Of a stretch of DNA of 64,000 nt, positions 1-7,674 are shown piece by piece (positions within the stretch are counted from its first letter, which is position 1; every line of letters begins with the position of its first letter). Made by a program: the position numbers and the translations under genes. The notes beneath the pieces are model-generated. The model ran no database searches, was not told the DNA's origin, and saw nothing but the letters and a program-made list of their open reading frames with translations. Location of the stretch: contig NZ_MIES01000033.1 of NCBI RefSeq assembly GCF_003054965.1, positions 930,001 to 994,000 on the forward strand. Direction: 5' to 3'. The stretch comes from Saccharospirillum sp. MSK14-1. Lineage in GTDB: Bacteria; Pseudomonadota; Gammaproteobacteria; Pseudomonadales; Natronospirillaceae.

Positions 1-198
1 CGTAAAGGAACGGCAGTCAGTTCCATTCGTGGCGATGACATTACAGCAATAAAAGCAAAGTTTAAGGGCGATGAGCCGGTTTGGTTTGACGTTTTTTATA
101 ATAACCAACGGACTCGTGTTCAGTTCGAAAGTGATCTGGCAACCCTGTATCAGCATACGAAAAACATATCGAACGCAGCGGTTGAGATTATTAAATAG
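1..198 (+). CDS. Hypothetical protein, C-terminal fragment
   Basis: An open frame enters from the left edge and stops at TAG 196-198, giving 65 C-terminal residues (RKGTAVSSIRGDDI... to ...NAAVEIIK). The codons read cleanly and a hairpin terminator follows 30 bases later, so this looks like the real 3' end of a rightward gene. The fragment is soluble-looking with no membrane segment or metal motif. I do not recognise the family. Confidence 0.55.
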   Translation, partial: RKGTAVSSIRGDDITAIKAKFKGDEPVWFDVFYNNQRTRVQFESDLATLYQHTKNISNAAVEIIK

Positions 199-228
199 CG
201 GCCGTAAATCATGCTTTCAAATGATGAC

Positions 229-256
229 AGCCCGGCTATTGAAGCCGGGCGTTTTA
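229..256. terminator. Bidirectional-type terminator hairpin
   Basis: The 7-bp arms GCCCGGC (230-236) and GCCGGGC (244-250) enclose a 7-base loop and are followed by GTTTT on the plus strand. It sits between the convergent gene fragment and the beta-helix gene and could serve both, although the T-tract is short. Confidence 0.6.
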
Positions 257-264
257 TTGAGGGG

Positions 265-2046
265 TTATTGCAAACCGTATAGAACAATCTCTGGCATGCT
301 AGCCAGGCCGTTATCCAGGGTGACTTTGATGTAACGGCTGCTGACGTTAACGCTTTGACAGCGCCATTGACGATAGGTATCCAAGGCATCGGAGACAGCG
401 ACGGTCCAGTTGCCTTCGGCACCCGTTTCGATACGCATATCGCTGTGACCGTTGCGATCGTAGAAGCAGATATCGTTTAAAGAGTGGGGCTGCCCCAGAT
501 CAATCAGCGCACTGATGGCCTGATCGCCCCGGTTGGAAACGAAATTACTGACCACGTCCTGGCCATTGCCATTACGCGGATCGCCGGCGGCGGTCTGCTC
601 GTCAATCAAACCGACGGCGTTGGTGGTCCAGTCGTTCAGCGCAGTGACACTGGCGTTCGACAGATCCATCTTACCTTCGACCAACGCCGTGCCGTACTCA
701 TAGGCACCGATATCGGGCGCACCATCATGGCGTTGTTTGCCATCAAAATCGTCGCTGACAAGGCTCTGGTAAAGTCCGCGGTTAATGGCTGCAGAGTTAT
801 CCAACAGATGGAAATCATTGTTTGCCAGATCAACAAAGCCGACGCTTTCCGGGCTGGTCGTTACCAGGTTTCCTTGAACATCCAGGTTGCTGCCTCTGGG
901 CATACGGCCCTGGGTTGGGGAGGCAAAGATGTTGTTATACACCTCGACGTCCTGGGGTGTGTAGGCAGTAAAGCCCGCGCCACCAGAATTGATCACAGTG
1001 TTGTGATAGAAGCGGATCAGGCCGTCTTTTTCGTTGGAAAAATGAACGCTGTTGTTGTTGAAGTAGATGCCACCTTGTTCGGCATTGACCACGACATTGT
1101 TGAACACCGAGGTGTTGCCAAAGAAGTTGGCCTGAATGCCAAAACCGGGACCGTCTTCAACATAGTTGTTGAAAATCAACGCTTCAGTACCGTCGCCGAC
1201 AAAGAGGCCTTCGTTATGATTTCCATCATCTAAATTGCCGTAATCGATGATGGTGTTGTTATAGATTTGGGCGTCGGTATCCGCATTTTTAACCTGGATG
1301 CCATCATAACCGACCCGTTCAACCAGGTTGTTGTAAACCCGTAGGCCACGAATGGCATGGGGTAGGGTTGGGGTGGCATTCGGATCGCCTTTACACCATT
1401 TCTCTACACGGCCATCGTAAAAACCATGACCGATGTACATGCCTTCCCCGCCGGTATCATGGATGTAGTTGTCATGAATGCGAACATCGTAAGCGTTCCA
1501 GACATCGCGGTCGGCGGAGTGATCGCATTTCGGCAGCGTTTTAACCCCAATACCCGCAAAGCCATTGTCCGGACCAATACCATAAGGGTGGTAGCCAGCG
1601 ACTTCGACATGCGCGACTTCAAAGTTGGTCGAGAAGTTTCCTAAACTCATGAAGTAACTGCTTTCCGTCCTAACGCGCAGACCGTATTCAACTTCCGGGT
1701 CGCCATTCCCCAGAATGTTGAACTGGCTCGATTGGCTGACGTACAGGCCGTGATCGATGTGCGCCTGACCGCCGCAGTTTTTGACGGTGATGCGATCTTC
1801 TTCAGTACCGTTCAAGTTCTCCAGCAGAATTTTTCGATATTCCGCGCCAGCTGCAAAACAGATGGACTGGCCGGGTTCGATTCCCAGGGCTTCACCATCG
1901 GTTCGGTATTGGTTTTCGGGTACGACATAGTCGCAACCGCACTGTTCAATTTGATCGTCGCTGAGAAGGGACGCGTTGGCATTACCGGTGGCAAGCGCCA
2001 GCAGGGCCAAACAGGTGCCCAATAACGGCCGAATACTGATGTTCAT
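265..2046 (-). CDS. Secreted right-handed beta-helix protein with C-terminal discoidin-like domain
   Basis: 593 aa. Residues 1-25 form a typical signal peptide ending in NANA, so export is expected. Residues about 80-440 show the short repeated turns of a right-handed parallel beta-helix, with Asn ladders such as YNNTII, FNNYVED, FNNVVVN, YHNTVIN and YNNIF. The helix closes with DFDGKQRHDGAPDIGAYEY, a common end of these domains. Residues about 455-593 resemble an F5/8 type C (discoidin) beta-sandwich, with DLGQ, ICFYDRNG and SSRYIKVTL strands, and are probably carbohydrate-binding. The family includes polysaccharide lyases and epimerases, but I see no diagnostic catalytic set, so the substrate is unknown. 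It is transcribed alone, downstream of gcd and separated from it by a terminator. A CRP-like site lies about 105 bp upstream of the start. Confidence 0.8.
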   Translation of the reverse strand: MNISIRPLLGTCLALLALATGNANASLLSDDQIEQCGCDYVVPENQYRTDGEALGIEPGQSICFAAGAEYRKILLENLNGTEEDRITVKNCGGQAHIDHGLYVSQSSQFNILGNGDPEVEYGLRVRTESSYFMSLGNFSTNFEVAHVEVAGYHPYGIGPDNGFAGIGVKTLPKCDHSADRDVWNAYDVRIHDNYIHDTGGEGMYIGHGFYDGRVEKWCKGDPNATPTLPHAIRGLRVYNNLVERVGYDGIQVKNADTDAQIYNNTIIDYGNLDDGNHNEGLFVGDGTEALIFNNYVEDGPGFGIQANFFGNTSVFNNVVVNAEQGGIYFNNNSVHFSNEKDGLIRFYHNTVINSGGAGFTAYTPQDVEVYNNIFASPTQGRMPRGSNLDVQGNLVTTSPESVGFVDLANNDFHLLDNSAAINRGLYQSLVSDDFDGKQRHDGAPDIGAYEYGTALVEGKMDLSNASVTALNDWTTNAVGLIDEQTAAGDPRNGNGQDVVSNFVSNRGDQAISALIDLGQPHSLNDICFYDRNGHSDMRIETGAEGNWTVAVSDALDTYRQWRCQSVNVSSRYIKVTLDNGLASMPEIVLYGLQ

Positions 2047-2148
2047 ATTGGGATCTCTTAATGGATGACTGTTTGTAAAGGTAAAGGTCGTGTCTAGCGT
2101 CCGGGAGCCTAAACAGAGGTTGGTGGATCAACAAAAGGAACGGGTTAG

Positions 2149-2170
2149 AAATGTGCTTTGGATCACATAA
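2149..2170. promoter_or_regulatory. CRP/Vfr-like binding site
   Basis: TGTGC (2152-2156), six bases, then TCACA (2163-2167), flanked by AAA and TAA, match the CRP consensus TGTGA-N6-TCACA at 9 of 10 core positions. It lies upstream of the leftward beta-helix gene, whose start is at 2046. I could not place a convincing -10 element at a standard class I or II distance, so functional assignment is inference. Confidence 0.5.
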
Positions 2171-2272
2171 AAAGAGCGTATAAGAATACTCTAAACTTAT
2201 TAATTTATTTAAAGGTATCTTTTAAATATACCTAAATTGAAATTGATCGCGTTGACGGATTTGGTCAAAACG

Positions 2273-2300
2273 AAAAAAACCCGGCACTGAGCCGGGTTTT
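2273..2300 (-). terminator. Terminator of gcd
   Basis: Arms AACCCGGC (2278-2285) and GCCGGGTT (2291-2298) enclose a 5-base loop. Read leftward, the stem is followed by seven T's. It lies 20 bases past the gcd stop, and the remaining gap to the beta-helix gene is AT-rich. Confidence 0.85.
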
Positions 2301-2320
2301 GAGTGCCTGAGTGGTGTTGT

Positions 2321-4651
2321 TCAGGGCAGTTTATAAGCCACGACGTAATCGCCAATGGTCGTGCCAATGGATCCATGGCCACCGGCAACCAAAACCACCA
2401 TTTGTTCGTCCTGGCTGTTTAAGTACGTCATTGGTGTTGCCTGGCCACCGGCGGGTAAGCGAGCTTGCCAGAGTTGTTCACCATTGCTGAGGTTGTAAGC
2501 ACGCAGATAATCATCAACCGTTGCTGCCAGAAACGACACACCGCCGGCCGTGATGATTGGCCCACCAATACCCGGTACGCCCATTTCGATGGGCAAGGGC
2601 AGCGCGGTCATATCGCGGATGGTGCCGTTTTTGTGACGGTAAATGATCTCACCGGTCGTCAAGTCTGCACTGGCGACATAACCCCAGGGCGGTTGCTGGC
2701 AGGGGACACCCAATGGCGACAGGAAGGGTTTCATGTCCACCGCATAAGGTGCGCCGGCGTTCTCATTAATACCGGCTTCTCCTTGGTTGGTTTCGCCCAG
2801 GTCCTGACCGTCTTTGGGAACCAGCTTGGAGGTAAATGCCAGATAGAGCGGCATGCCAAACATGACCTGTTGATTGGGATCAACGGCAATGCTGCCCCAA
2901 TTGAACACACCAAAGTTCCCCGGATAGACCAGGGTGCCTTGCTCAGAGGGGGCCGTGTACTGGCCACGATAATCCAACGACTGAAATTTAATGCGACAGA
3001 TCATTTGGTCGATCAGGGTCGCCCCCCACATGTCGGCCTCACGCATCGTAGGTGGCCGGAAACTTAAGCCCGAGATCGGCTGGGTCTCGGCGGTGTAGTC
3101 ACCCTCGATGGCGCCCTGTGGAGCTGGCTGTTCAGTCACCGGAATGATCGGTTCACCGGTCGCACGATTCAGGACATAAACATCGCCTTGCTTGGTTGGC
3201 ACAACCAGAGCGGGCTGACGACCGCTGTCGGTGTCCAGGTCAAGCAATACCGGTTGAGCCGGGGTATCCATGTCCCACAGGTCGTGGTGGACAAACTGCT
3301 GTACCCATTCCACCTGACCACTTTGCAAGCTGAGCGCGACGACGGACGACGCAAAGCGTTCTTCATTCTCGGTGCGGTACATGCCCAATTGATCGGGCGT
3401 GCGGTTGCCCATCGGAAAGTAAACCAACCCGAGTTCTTCATCGGCGCTGGCGACTGACCAACTGTTGGGCGAGCTGGTGGAGTAGGTTTCGTCTTCGGCG
3501 ATCGGGGTGGTGTCGTCCGGGTTGGCCGGGTCCCAATTCCAGATCAGTTCGCCACTTTTCGCATCGTAAGCACGGATAACACCGGAGGGTGACTGGGTGT
3601 CGTAATTATCGTTAACCGAGCCCGCGACGACCACCTTGCCATCGGCTACAACAGGCGGGGATGTGGAATAGTAATAGCCACTTTGTTGAAACGGCATGTT
3701 GTGCATCAGATCCAGCACACCATCGTTTGCAAAGTTGGCGCAACGGGCGCCGGTTTCAGGGTCGACAGCCAGGAGTCGCGCATCGGAGGTCGGCATAAAG
3801 AGCTGTGCATCACAATTGATGCTGTCGAGATTTTGCGCTGGCGTTGTTTGGGGGAGGGTATTCAGATCATCCGCACTGCCACTCGTCGGCGGCAAAAAAG
3901 ACACACCGCGACAGGTTTGGTGCTGACGCTGACTTTCTGCCGGAACCTGAGCATCGTAGACCCATTGCTCTTCACCCGTATCCGCATCGAGCGCAATCAG
4001 CCAGTTGTGCGGTGTGCATAGGTACAGGCTGTTGCCAATTTTTAGCGGAGTCGCCTCATAAGTGGTTTCAGTAACGTCGTTCGGGCCTTTGCGATCACCC
4101 GTCTGATATTGCCAAGCGAGTTCCAGCTCGCCGACATTATCGACAGTGATCTGATCCAGCGGTGAATACCGTTGCCCGTAGTTGTTTCGCCCGTAGGCGT
4201 GCCAACTGTCGTCAGGCGTACCGCCCAGAGATGCATTCGCCAATTGGGAGGAATCGATCTGACCTTCCATCTGCGTTGGGTTGAGCGCCAGGGTCGATAA
4301 TAAACCGATACCAACAATTGCCCACACCGGCGCTAAAACGGCGACGCCAGGCGATTTCAATCGCAGGGGTAATAACAACGGAATGGCCAATAATAAAAGC
4401 AGGCCAAGGCGCGTTGCTAATGGCCACCACTGTAAGCCTGATTCAGTCAGGGCCCAGAGTGCTGTGGTGACTAACAGCGCTGCGTAGAGCCACTGAGCCC
4501 AGCGGCGGTTTTTGAGGGCGGCTGTAGCTATGGCAACCAGGACAAGGCCTGCCAGCGCGTAATACCAGCTTCCACCCAAGATGATGAGCCAGCTGCCACC
4601 TCCCAGTAGCACGAGGCCTAATAGTAAATAAATACCGGATAACACAAACAT
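2321..4651 (-). CDS. gcd: Membrane-bound PQQ-dependent glucose dehydrogenase
   Basis: 776 aa, close to the usual ~800 for quinoprotein glucose dehydrogenases (glucose/quinate/shikimate type). Residues 1-125 form about five hydrophobic helices that anchor the enzyme in the inner membrane and reach ubiquinone. The rest is the periplasmic eight-bladed propeller, starting DDSWHAYGRNNYGQRYSPL. The HHDLWD segment gives D460 and VVPTKQGD gives K487. Their 27-residue spacing equals that of catalytic/PQQ residues D466 and K493 of the E. coli enzyme. The reaction oxidises aldoses in the periplasm to lactones and feeds electrons to the respiratory chain. The ATG is preceded by AAGGAG. No PQQ biosynthesis genes are in the window. 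A quinate or shikimate substrate cannot be excluded. Confidence 0.88.
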   Translation of the reverse strand: MFVLSGIYLLLGLVLLGGGSWLIILGGSWYYALAGLVLVAIATAALKNRRWAQWLYAALLVTTALWALTESGLQWWPLATRLGLLLLLAIPLLLPLRLKSPGVAVLAPVWAIVGIGLLSTLALNPTQMEGQIDSSQLANASLGGTPDDSWHAYGRNNYGQRYSPLDQITVDNVGELELAWQYQTGDRKGPNDVTETTYEATPLKIGNSLYLCTPHNWLIALDADTGEEQWVYDAQVPAESQRQHQTCRGVSFLPPTSGSADDLNTLPQTTPAQNLDSINCDAQLFMPTSDARLLAVDPETGARCANFANDGVLDLMHNMPFQQSGYYYSTSPPVVADGKVVVAGSVNDNYDTQSPSGVIRAYDAKSGELIWNWDPANPDDTTPIAEDETYSTSSPNSWSVASADEELGLVYFPMGNRTPDQLGMYRTENEERFASSVVALSLQSGQVEWVQQFVHHDLWDMDTPAQPVLLDLDTDSGRQPALVVPTKQGDVYVLNRATGEPIIPVTEQPAPQGAIEGDYTAETQPISGLSFRPPTMREADMWGATLIDQMICRIKFQSLDYRGQYTAPSEQGTLVYPGNFGVFNWGSIAVDPNQQVMFGMPLYLAFTSKLVPKDGQDLGETNQGEAGINENAGAPYAVDMKPFLSPLGVPCQQPPWGYVASADLTTGEIIYRHKNGTIRDMTALPLPIEMGVPGIGGPIITAGGVSFLAATVDDYLRAYNLSNGEQLWQARLPAGGQATPMTYLNSQDEQMVVLVAGGHGSIGTTIGDYVVAYKLP

Positions 4652-4735
4652 GTAACACTCCTTTTAACGAAGGAGCTTATTTAGGTTGGGTAGGAAACCG
4701 GTAATTCAAAGGGGTAAATAAAAGTGTTCGCTTTT

Positions 4736-4770
4736 GGCAAGCTTGCCTAGAGTATTAAGCAGTATTAACG
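4736..4770. promoter_or_regulatory. Palindrome plus tandem 10-mers between divergent gcd and zinc-ribbon gene
   Basis: A perfect 12-bp palindrome GGCAAGCTTGCC (4736-4747) is followed by two tandem 10-mers, AGTATTAAGC (4751-4760) and AGTATTAACG (4761-4770). The array ends 15 bases before the zinc-ribbon start codon and could be an operator. No regulator is known. Confidence 0.35.
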
Positions 4771-4785
4771 CTATTGGGAGTGCTT

Positions 4786-5049
4786 GTGAAGAATCAATGT
4801 CAAAGCTGCGGTATGCCGATGAAAGGAGATGCCGCCATCGCGGGCACCGAGTCCAACGGACGCAAGAGCGCACTTTATTGCCATTATTGTTATCAGGATG
4901 GTGTTTTTACTCAGCCAGACTTCAGTGTGGAGCAGATGCAGCAATTCTGCATCAGCAAGATGAAGGAGCAGGGGTTTCCTGCTTTATTGGCTTGGTTATC
5001 TGCGCGACAAATTCCAAAGTTAAAGCGTTGGTCATCCCCGCGCAGCTGA
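4786..5049 (+). CDS. Small zinc-ribbon protein (CxxCGMPM type)
   Basis: 87 aa from GTG 4786, chosen because GGGAG (4776-4780) lies 5 bases upstream; an in-frame TTG at 4774 has no such site. C5-x2-C8-GMPM and C32-x2-C35 form a treble-clef or ribbon pair typical of the putative zinc-ribbon domain family (PF12674-like). The C-terminal half has an amphipathic stretch (VEQMQQFCISKMKEQGF). The cellular role of this family is not established. It lies immediately upstream of the ParD-like/map pair but is separated by palindromes and a likely promoter, so it is probably a separate unit. Confidence 0.7.
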   Translation: MKNQCQSCGMPMKGDAAIAGTESNGRKSALYCHYCYQDGVFTQPDFSVEQMQQFCISKMKEQGFPALLAWLSARQIPKLKRWSSPRS

Positions 5050-5068
5050 GGCTAAGTCAAGCAAGCGC

Positions 5069-5097
5069 TTGTTTGTGATCCCATGCGAATATATGAT
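5069..5097 (+). promoter_or_regulatory. Candidate promoter of parD-like/map
   Basis: TTGTTT (5069-5074), a 17-base spacer and TATGAT (5092-5097) fit a sigma70-type promoter; the -10 matches 5 of 6 positions. The -35 overlaps an imperfect inverted repeat (CAAGCAAGCG / CGCTTGTTTG) and the -10 lies inside the left arm of the palindrome at 5089-5116. Binding there would block RNA polymerase. Confidence 0.5.
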
Positions 5098-5116
5098 GTG
5101 TATACGAATCATATAT
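5089..5116. promoter_or_regulatory. Palindromic operator candidate upstream of ParD-like gene
   Basis: Perfect arms ATATATGAT (5089-5097) and ATCATATAT (5108-5116) share their centre with GTATAC (5100-5105), leaving only two mismatched base pairs in a 28-bp dyad. It ends 10 bases before the ParD-like start codon. Antitoxins of the ribbon-helix-helix class usually autorepress from such sites. Autoregulation here is inference. Confidence 0.55.
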
Positions 5117-5126
5117 CGAGGCCGTT

Positions 5127-5339
5127 ATGGGCATTGTTAAAATCAGCGATGAAATGCACGACGAAGTGCGTAAAGCCAGCGCCGCCATGGTGCGTTCGAT
5201 CAACGCTCAAGCCGAATTCTGGCTGAAAATAGGCATGCTAGCCGAAGCCAATCCACAGTTAACGTTCAGTGACATCATCCGCGAACAAATGAATCGAGCC
5301 TCGGTCGATCTGGAGAAGGTCAGCCTTGAGCACCATTAG
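5127..5339 (+). CDS. ParD-like antitoxin-family protein
   Basis: 70 aa, starting MGIVKISDEMHDEVRKASAAMVRSINAQAEFW. This is the pattern of the ParD-like family (short N-terminal strand followed by helices, ribbon-helix-helix class). The ATG is preceded by GAGG. No ParE/RelE toxin gene follows; instead the stop codon lies 14 bases inside the methionine aminopeptidase gene. A DNA-binding role at the 5089-5116 dyad is plausible. Whether it neutralises anything is unknown. It could act only as a local repressor of map. Confidence 0.72.
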   Translation: MGIVKISDEMHDEVRKASAAMVRSINAQAEFWLKIGMLAEANPQLTFSDIIREQMNRASVDLEKVSLEHH

Positions 5340-6105
5340 TCTGAAGAATGCCGATCAGCTTGCTCGGATGCGTGAGTCAGGGCGGCTGTTGGCAACGGTT
5401 TTCGCGTATCTGGATACCAAGATCACTGCCGGCGTTTCAACCATGCAGATTAACGACTGGGTTGAGCGCTATATCGTCGACGAGCTTCACGCCCGGCCCG
5501 CCAGCAAAGGGCAGTATGGGTACGCTTATGTATTGAACTCGTCGATCAATCGGGTCGTGTGCCACGGTGTCCCATCGGCAACGCAATTCCTGAAAGACGG
5601 CGATATTGTCAATATCGACATTACACTGGAAAAGAATGGCTATATCGCCGATTCCAGTAAAATGTATCGCATTGGCGTCGTTTCTCCCCAGGCTCAGCGA
5701 TTGGTCGATCACACCTATAAAGCGATGTGGCAGGGTATTGAATTGGTCCGTCCGGGGGCGACACTGGGCGATATTGGCCATGCGATTGCACACTATGCAC
5801 AACGCCAGGGATACAGCGTCGTCCGTGAATACTGTGGCCACGGCATTGGCACTGAGATGCATGAAGCACCACAGGTATTGCACTACGGCCGGGCCGGAAC
5901 AGGCCTGCCGCTGGAGGCCGGCATGACCTTCACCATCGAGCCCATGATTAACCAAGGCAAGGCCAAGGTCAGAACCAAACCCGATGGCTGGACCGTGGTG
6001 ACGGCCGATAAGAAGCTATCGGCACAGTGGGAACATACCATTGCCGTTACCGACAATGGTTATGAAGTATTAACGCTGCGCGACGAAGAGCGCTTGGTGG
6101 GTTAG
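5326..6105 (+). CDS. map: Type I methionine aminopeptidase
   Basis: 259 aa, a normal length. It removes the initiator methionine from nascent proteins in the cytoplasm. The di-metal ligands are all present: D98 (NIDIT), D109 (ADSS), H172 (GHGIG), E205 (FTIEPM) and E236 (QWEHT), plus substrate-side H80. Each is one residue beyond its E. coli counterpart. The start is an unusual TTG at 5326, supported by GGAGAAGG ending 6 bases upstream. The first 14 bases overlap the ParD-like gene, so translation of the two is probably coupled. Many proteobacteria have an essential housekeeping map beside rpsB. This one is not in that context and may be a second copy. Confidence 0.9.
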   Translation: MSTISLKNADQLARMRESGRLLATVFAYLDTKITAGVSTMQINDWVERYIVDELHARPASKGQYGYAYVLNSSINRVVCHGVPSATQFLKDGDIVNIDITLEKNGYIADSSKMYRIGVVSPQAQRLVDHTYKAMWQGIELVRPGATLGDIGHAIAHYAQRQGYSVVREYCGHGIGTEMHEAPQVLHYGRAGTGLPLEAGMTFTIEPMINQGKAKVRTKPDGWTVVTADKKLSAQWEHTIAVTDNGYEVLTLRDEERLVG

Positions 6106-6114
6106 CACGGCTGG

Positions 6115-6351
6115 TCAGACGGTCTTCTCAAACCGGGCGAAAAGCTTAAAGGCCAACCAGAAGGCCAGCTTGCTGACCAGCATCGATAACACAAAGGCTA
6201 TCGGCCAGGCTATCAGGAAATTCTGCAACCACACATACAGCCAGAGCATGGAAAAGCCCAATGAAATGGCCGACATAATGCCGGACATCAATAAAGCCAT
6301 CATGCAGGAAATGAAGAGTTGAGCGGTAATCAGTATGCGAGTGTTGGTCAT
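6115..6351 (-). CDS. DUF2798 family small membrane protein
   Basis: 78 aa from ATG 6351, with GAGGA 5 bases upstream. Two long hydrophobic helices, ILITAQLFISCMMALLMSGIM and FLIAWPIAFVLSMLVSKLAFWL, match the two-helix DUF2798 family, whose function is unknown. The gene converges on map with 9 bases between stops. The frame stays open upstream to an ATG at 6579, adding a Cys-rich stretch, but that start has no ribosome binding site, so the shorter form is preferred. Confidence 0.7.
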   Translation of the reverse strand: MTNTRILITAQLFISCMMALLMSGIMSAISLGFSMLWLYVWLQNFLIAWPIAFVLSMLVSKLAFWLAFKLFARFEKTV

Positions 6352-6683
6352 GGCATCCTCATAGAACAGTGATGGCGCATGACAAGACAGGCAGTTGTCG
6401 TCACAGCACCATCCGGGTTTAACATCGGTGGTGCCGTGGGTTCGCTGGAAACGACTGCATCCCGCTGGCGCGGGGACCGGAATAACCGAACCGGTCTCTA
6501 TCTTTTCGGCGGCGGTAATATAGTGCGTTGCGGGGGCATTGAACAGCGCCAATAACAAAGTGTTGCACAAATAATCCATCGCAGTGAGATTGCTTGGGCT
6601 AGAATTGCCCCGCTGTCAGGGGGCGGTTCAGAGCCGGTGCCTCAGATGGTATTTTTCCTGATCTCCTACAAGCGAGTGCACCC
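6352..6683. other. 332-base gap between DUF2798 gene and GH114 gene
   Basis: The gap contains the upstream signals of two divergent genes. The leftward frame remains open across 6352-6579 and would encode a motif CCDDNCLSCH, but it lacks a ribosome binding site. A TAGAAT that could be a -10 lies near 6600. No RNA gene or repeat was recognised. Confidence 0.35.
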
Positions 6684-7598
6684 ATGAAAGCAGTTGGGTT
6701 TCTGGTCGGTCTTTTTGTGATTGTATTATCCGGATGTCAGGTATCTGGGTCATCGGTAATGAACCGCACCATGCCATTACCGGTTGATGTGGATCCGATA
6801 ACCGGTGGTACCTGGTATCAGCCTGCGGTTGAAGCGACCTGGCAATGGCAGTTGTTGGTCCCCAGTGGTGACACCTTGAACACCGGTTACAGCGTTGATA
6901 TCTACGATGTGGATTTGTTCGATACCTCCGCTGCCGACATTGCCACCTTGAAAGGCAGTCACAAGGTTATTTGTTATTTCTCCGCCGGCTCATACGAAGA
7001 CTGGCGCGATGACGAAGGTGATTTTGCCGGGAATGAACTGGGTAATACGTTGGATGGTTGGGACGATGAGCGTTGGCTCGATATTCGATCCACCAATGTG
7101 CACCGCATCATGAAGGCGCGCCTGGACACCGCTGTTAATAAGGGCTGTGACGGTGTCGAGCCGGACAATATGGATGGTTATCTGAACGATCCGGGCTTCA
7201 ATTTTACCGCTCGTGATCAATTGGCTTATAACCGATTTATTGCGAATGAAGCGCACAAGCGAAATCTTTCTGTCGGTTTGAAAAACGACTTGGACCAGGT
7301 TGATGATCTGGTCGAATACTACGATTTCTCGGTGAATGAACAGTGCTTTCAATACGACGAGTGTGACTTACTGGTGCCCTTTATTAATGCCAGTAAACCC
7401 GTACTTAACGCTGAATACCCAGAAGAGGATGCTGATCTGAGGGACGCCGCGGTCGCGCCAGAGCCCTTTACGGACAGTGATATTGATGACGCTGCTGTCA
7501 CCGATTTATGTTCAGCTTCTAACACCTTGCGTTTCAGCACTCTGGTGCTGCCGTTGAATTTGGACGACACCTTTCGCCGTACCTGTTTAAGTTCTTAA
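6684..7598 (+). CDS. Lipoprotein, GH114 endo-alpha-1,4-polygalactosaminidase family
   Basis: 304 aa. The N-terminus MKAVGFLVGLFVIVLSGC ends in a lipobox with acylated C18. The body starts TWQWQLLVPSG and carries YSVDIYDVDLFDT, VICYFSAGSYEDWR and the acidic GVEPDNMDGY segment (E159, D161), the hallmarks of the GH114 TIM-barrel family. Characterised members cleave alpha-1,4-galactosaminogalactan-type polymers, and most bacterial members are uncharacterised. Attachment to the membrane suggests action on a surface or matrix polysaccharide. It has its own terminator and no polysaccharide biosynthesis genes nearby, so the true substrate is open. Confidence 0.82.
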   Translation: MKAVGFLVGLFVIVLSGCQVSGSSVMNRTMPLPVDVDPITGGTWYQPAVEATWQWQLLVPSGDTLNTGYSVDIYDVDLFDTSAADIATLKGSHKVICYFSAGSYEDWRDDEGDFAGNELGNTLDGWDDERWLDIRSTNVHRIMKARLDTAVNKGCDGVEPDNMDGYLNDPGFNFTARDQLAYNRFIANEAHKRNLSVGLKNDLDQVDDLVEYYDFSVNEQCFQYDECDLLVPFINASKPVLNAEYPEEDADLRDAAVAPEPFTDSDIDDAAVTDLCSASNTLRFSTLVLPLNLDDTFRRTCLSS

Positions 7599-7618
7599 TT
7601 GACGATCGATACTGAGAT

Positions 7619-7656
7619 AAACCAGCCAGGCGTCTTCAACCTTGGCTGGTTTTTTT
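7619..7656 (+). terminator. Terminator after GH114 gene
   Basis: Arms AAACCAGCCA (7619-7628) and TGGCTGGTTT (7643-7652) are followed by a T-run to 7656. It ends 18 bases before the start codon of the next gene. Confidence 0.85.
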
Positions 7657-7674
7657 ATCAGAATGGGAGTGAGC

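Noticed and set aside
484-1233. 249-codon rightward frame inside the beta-helix gene
   Set aside because: It is antisense to a clear secreted protein and arises from its repetitive Asn-rich codons; no family features.
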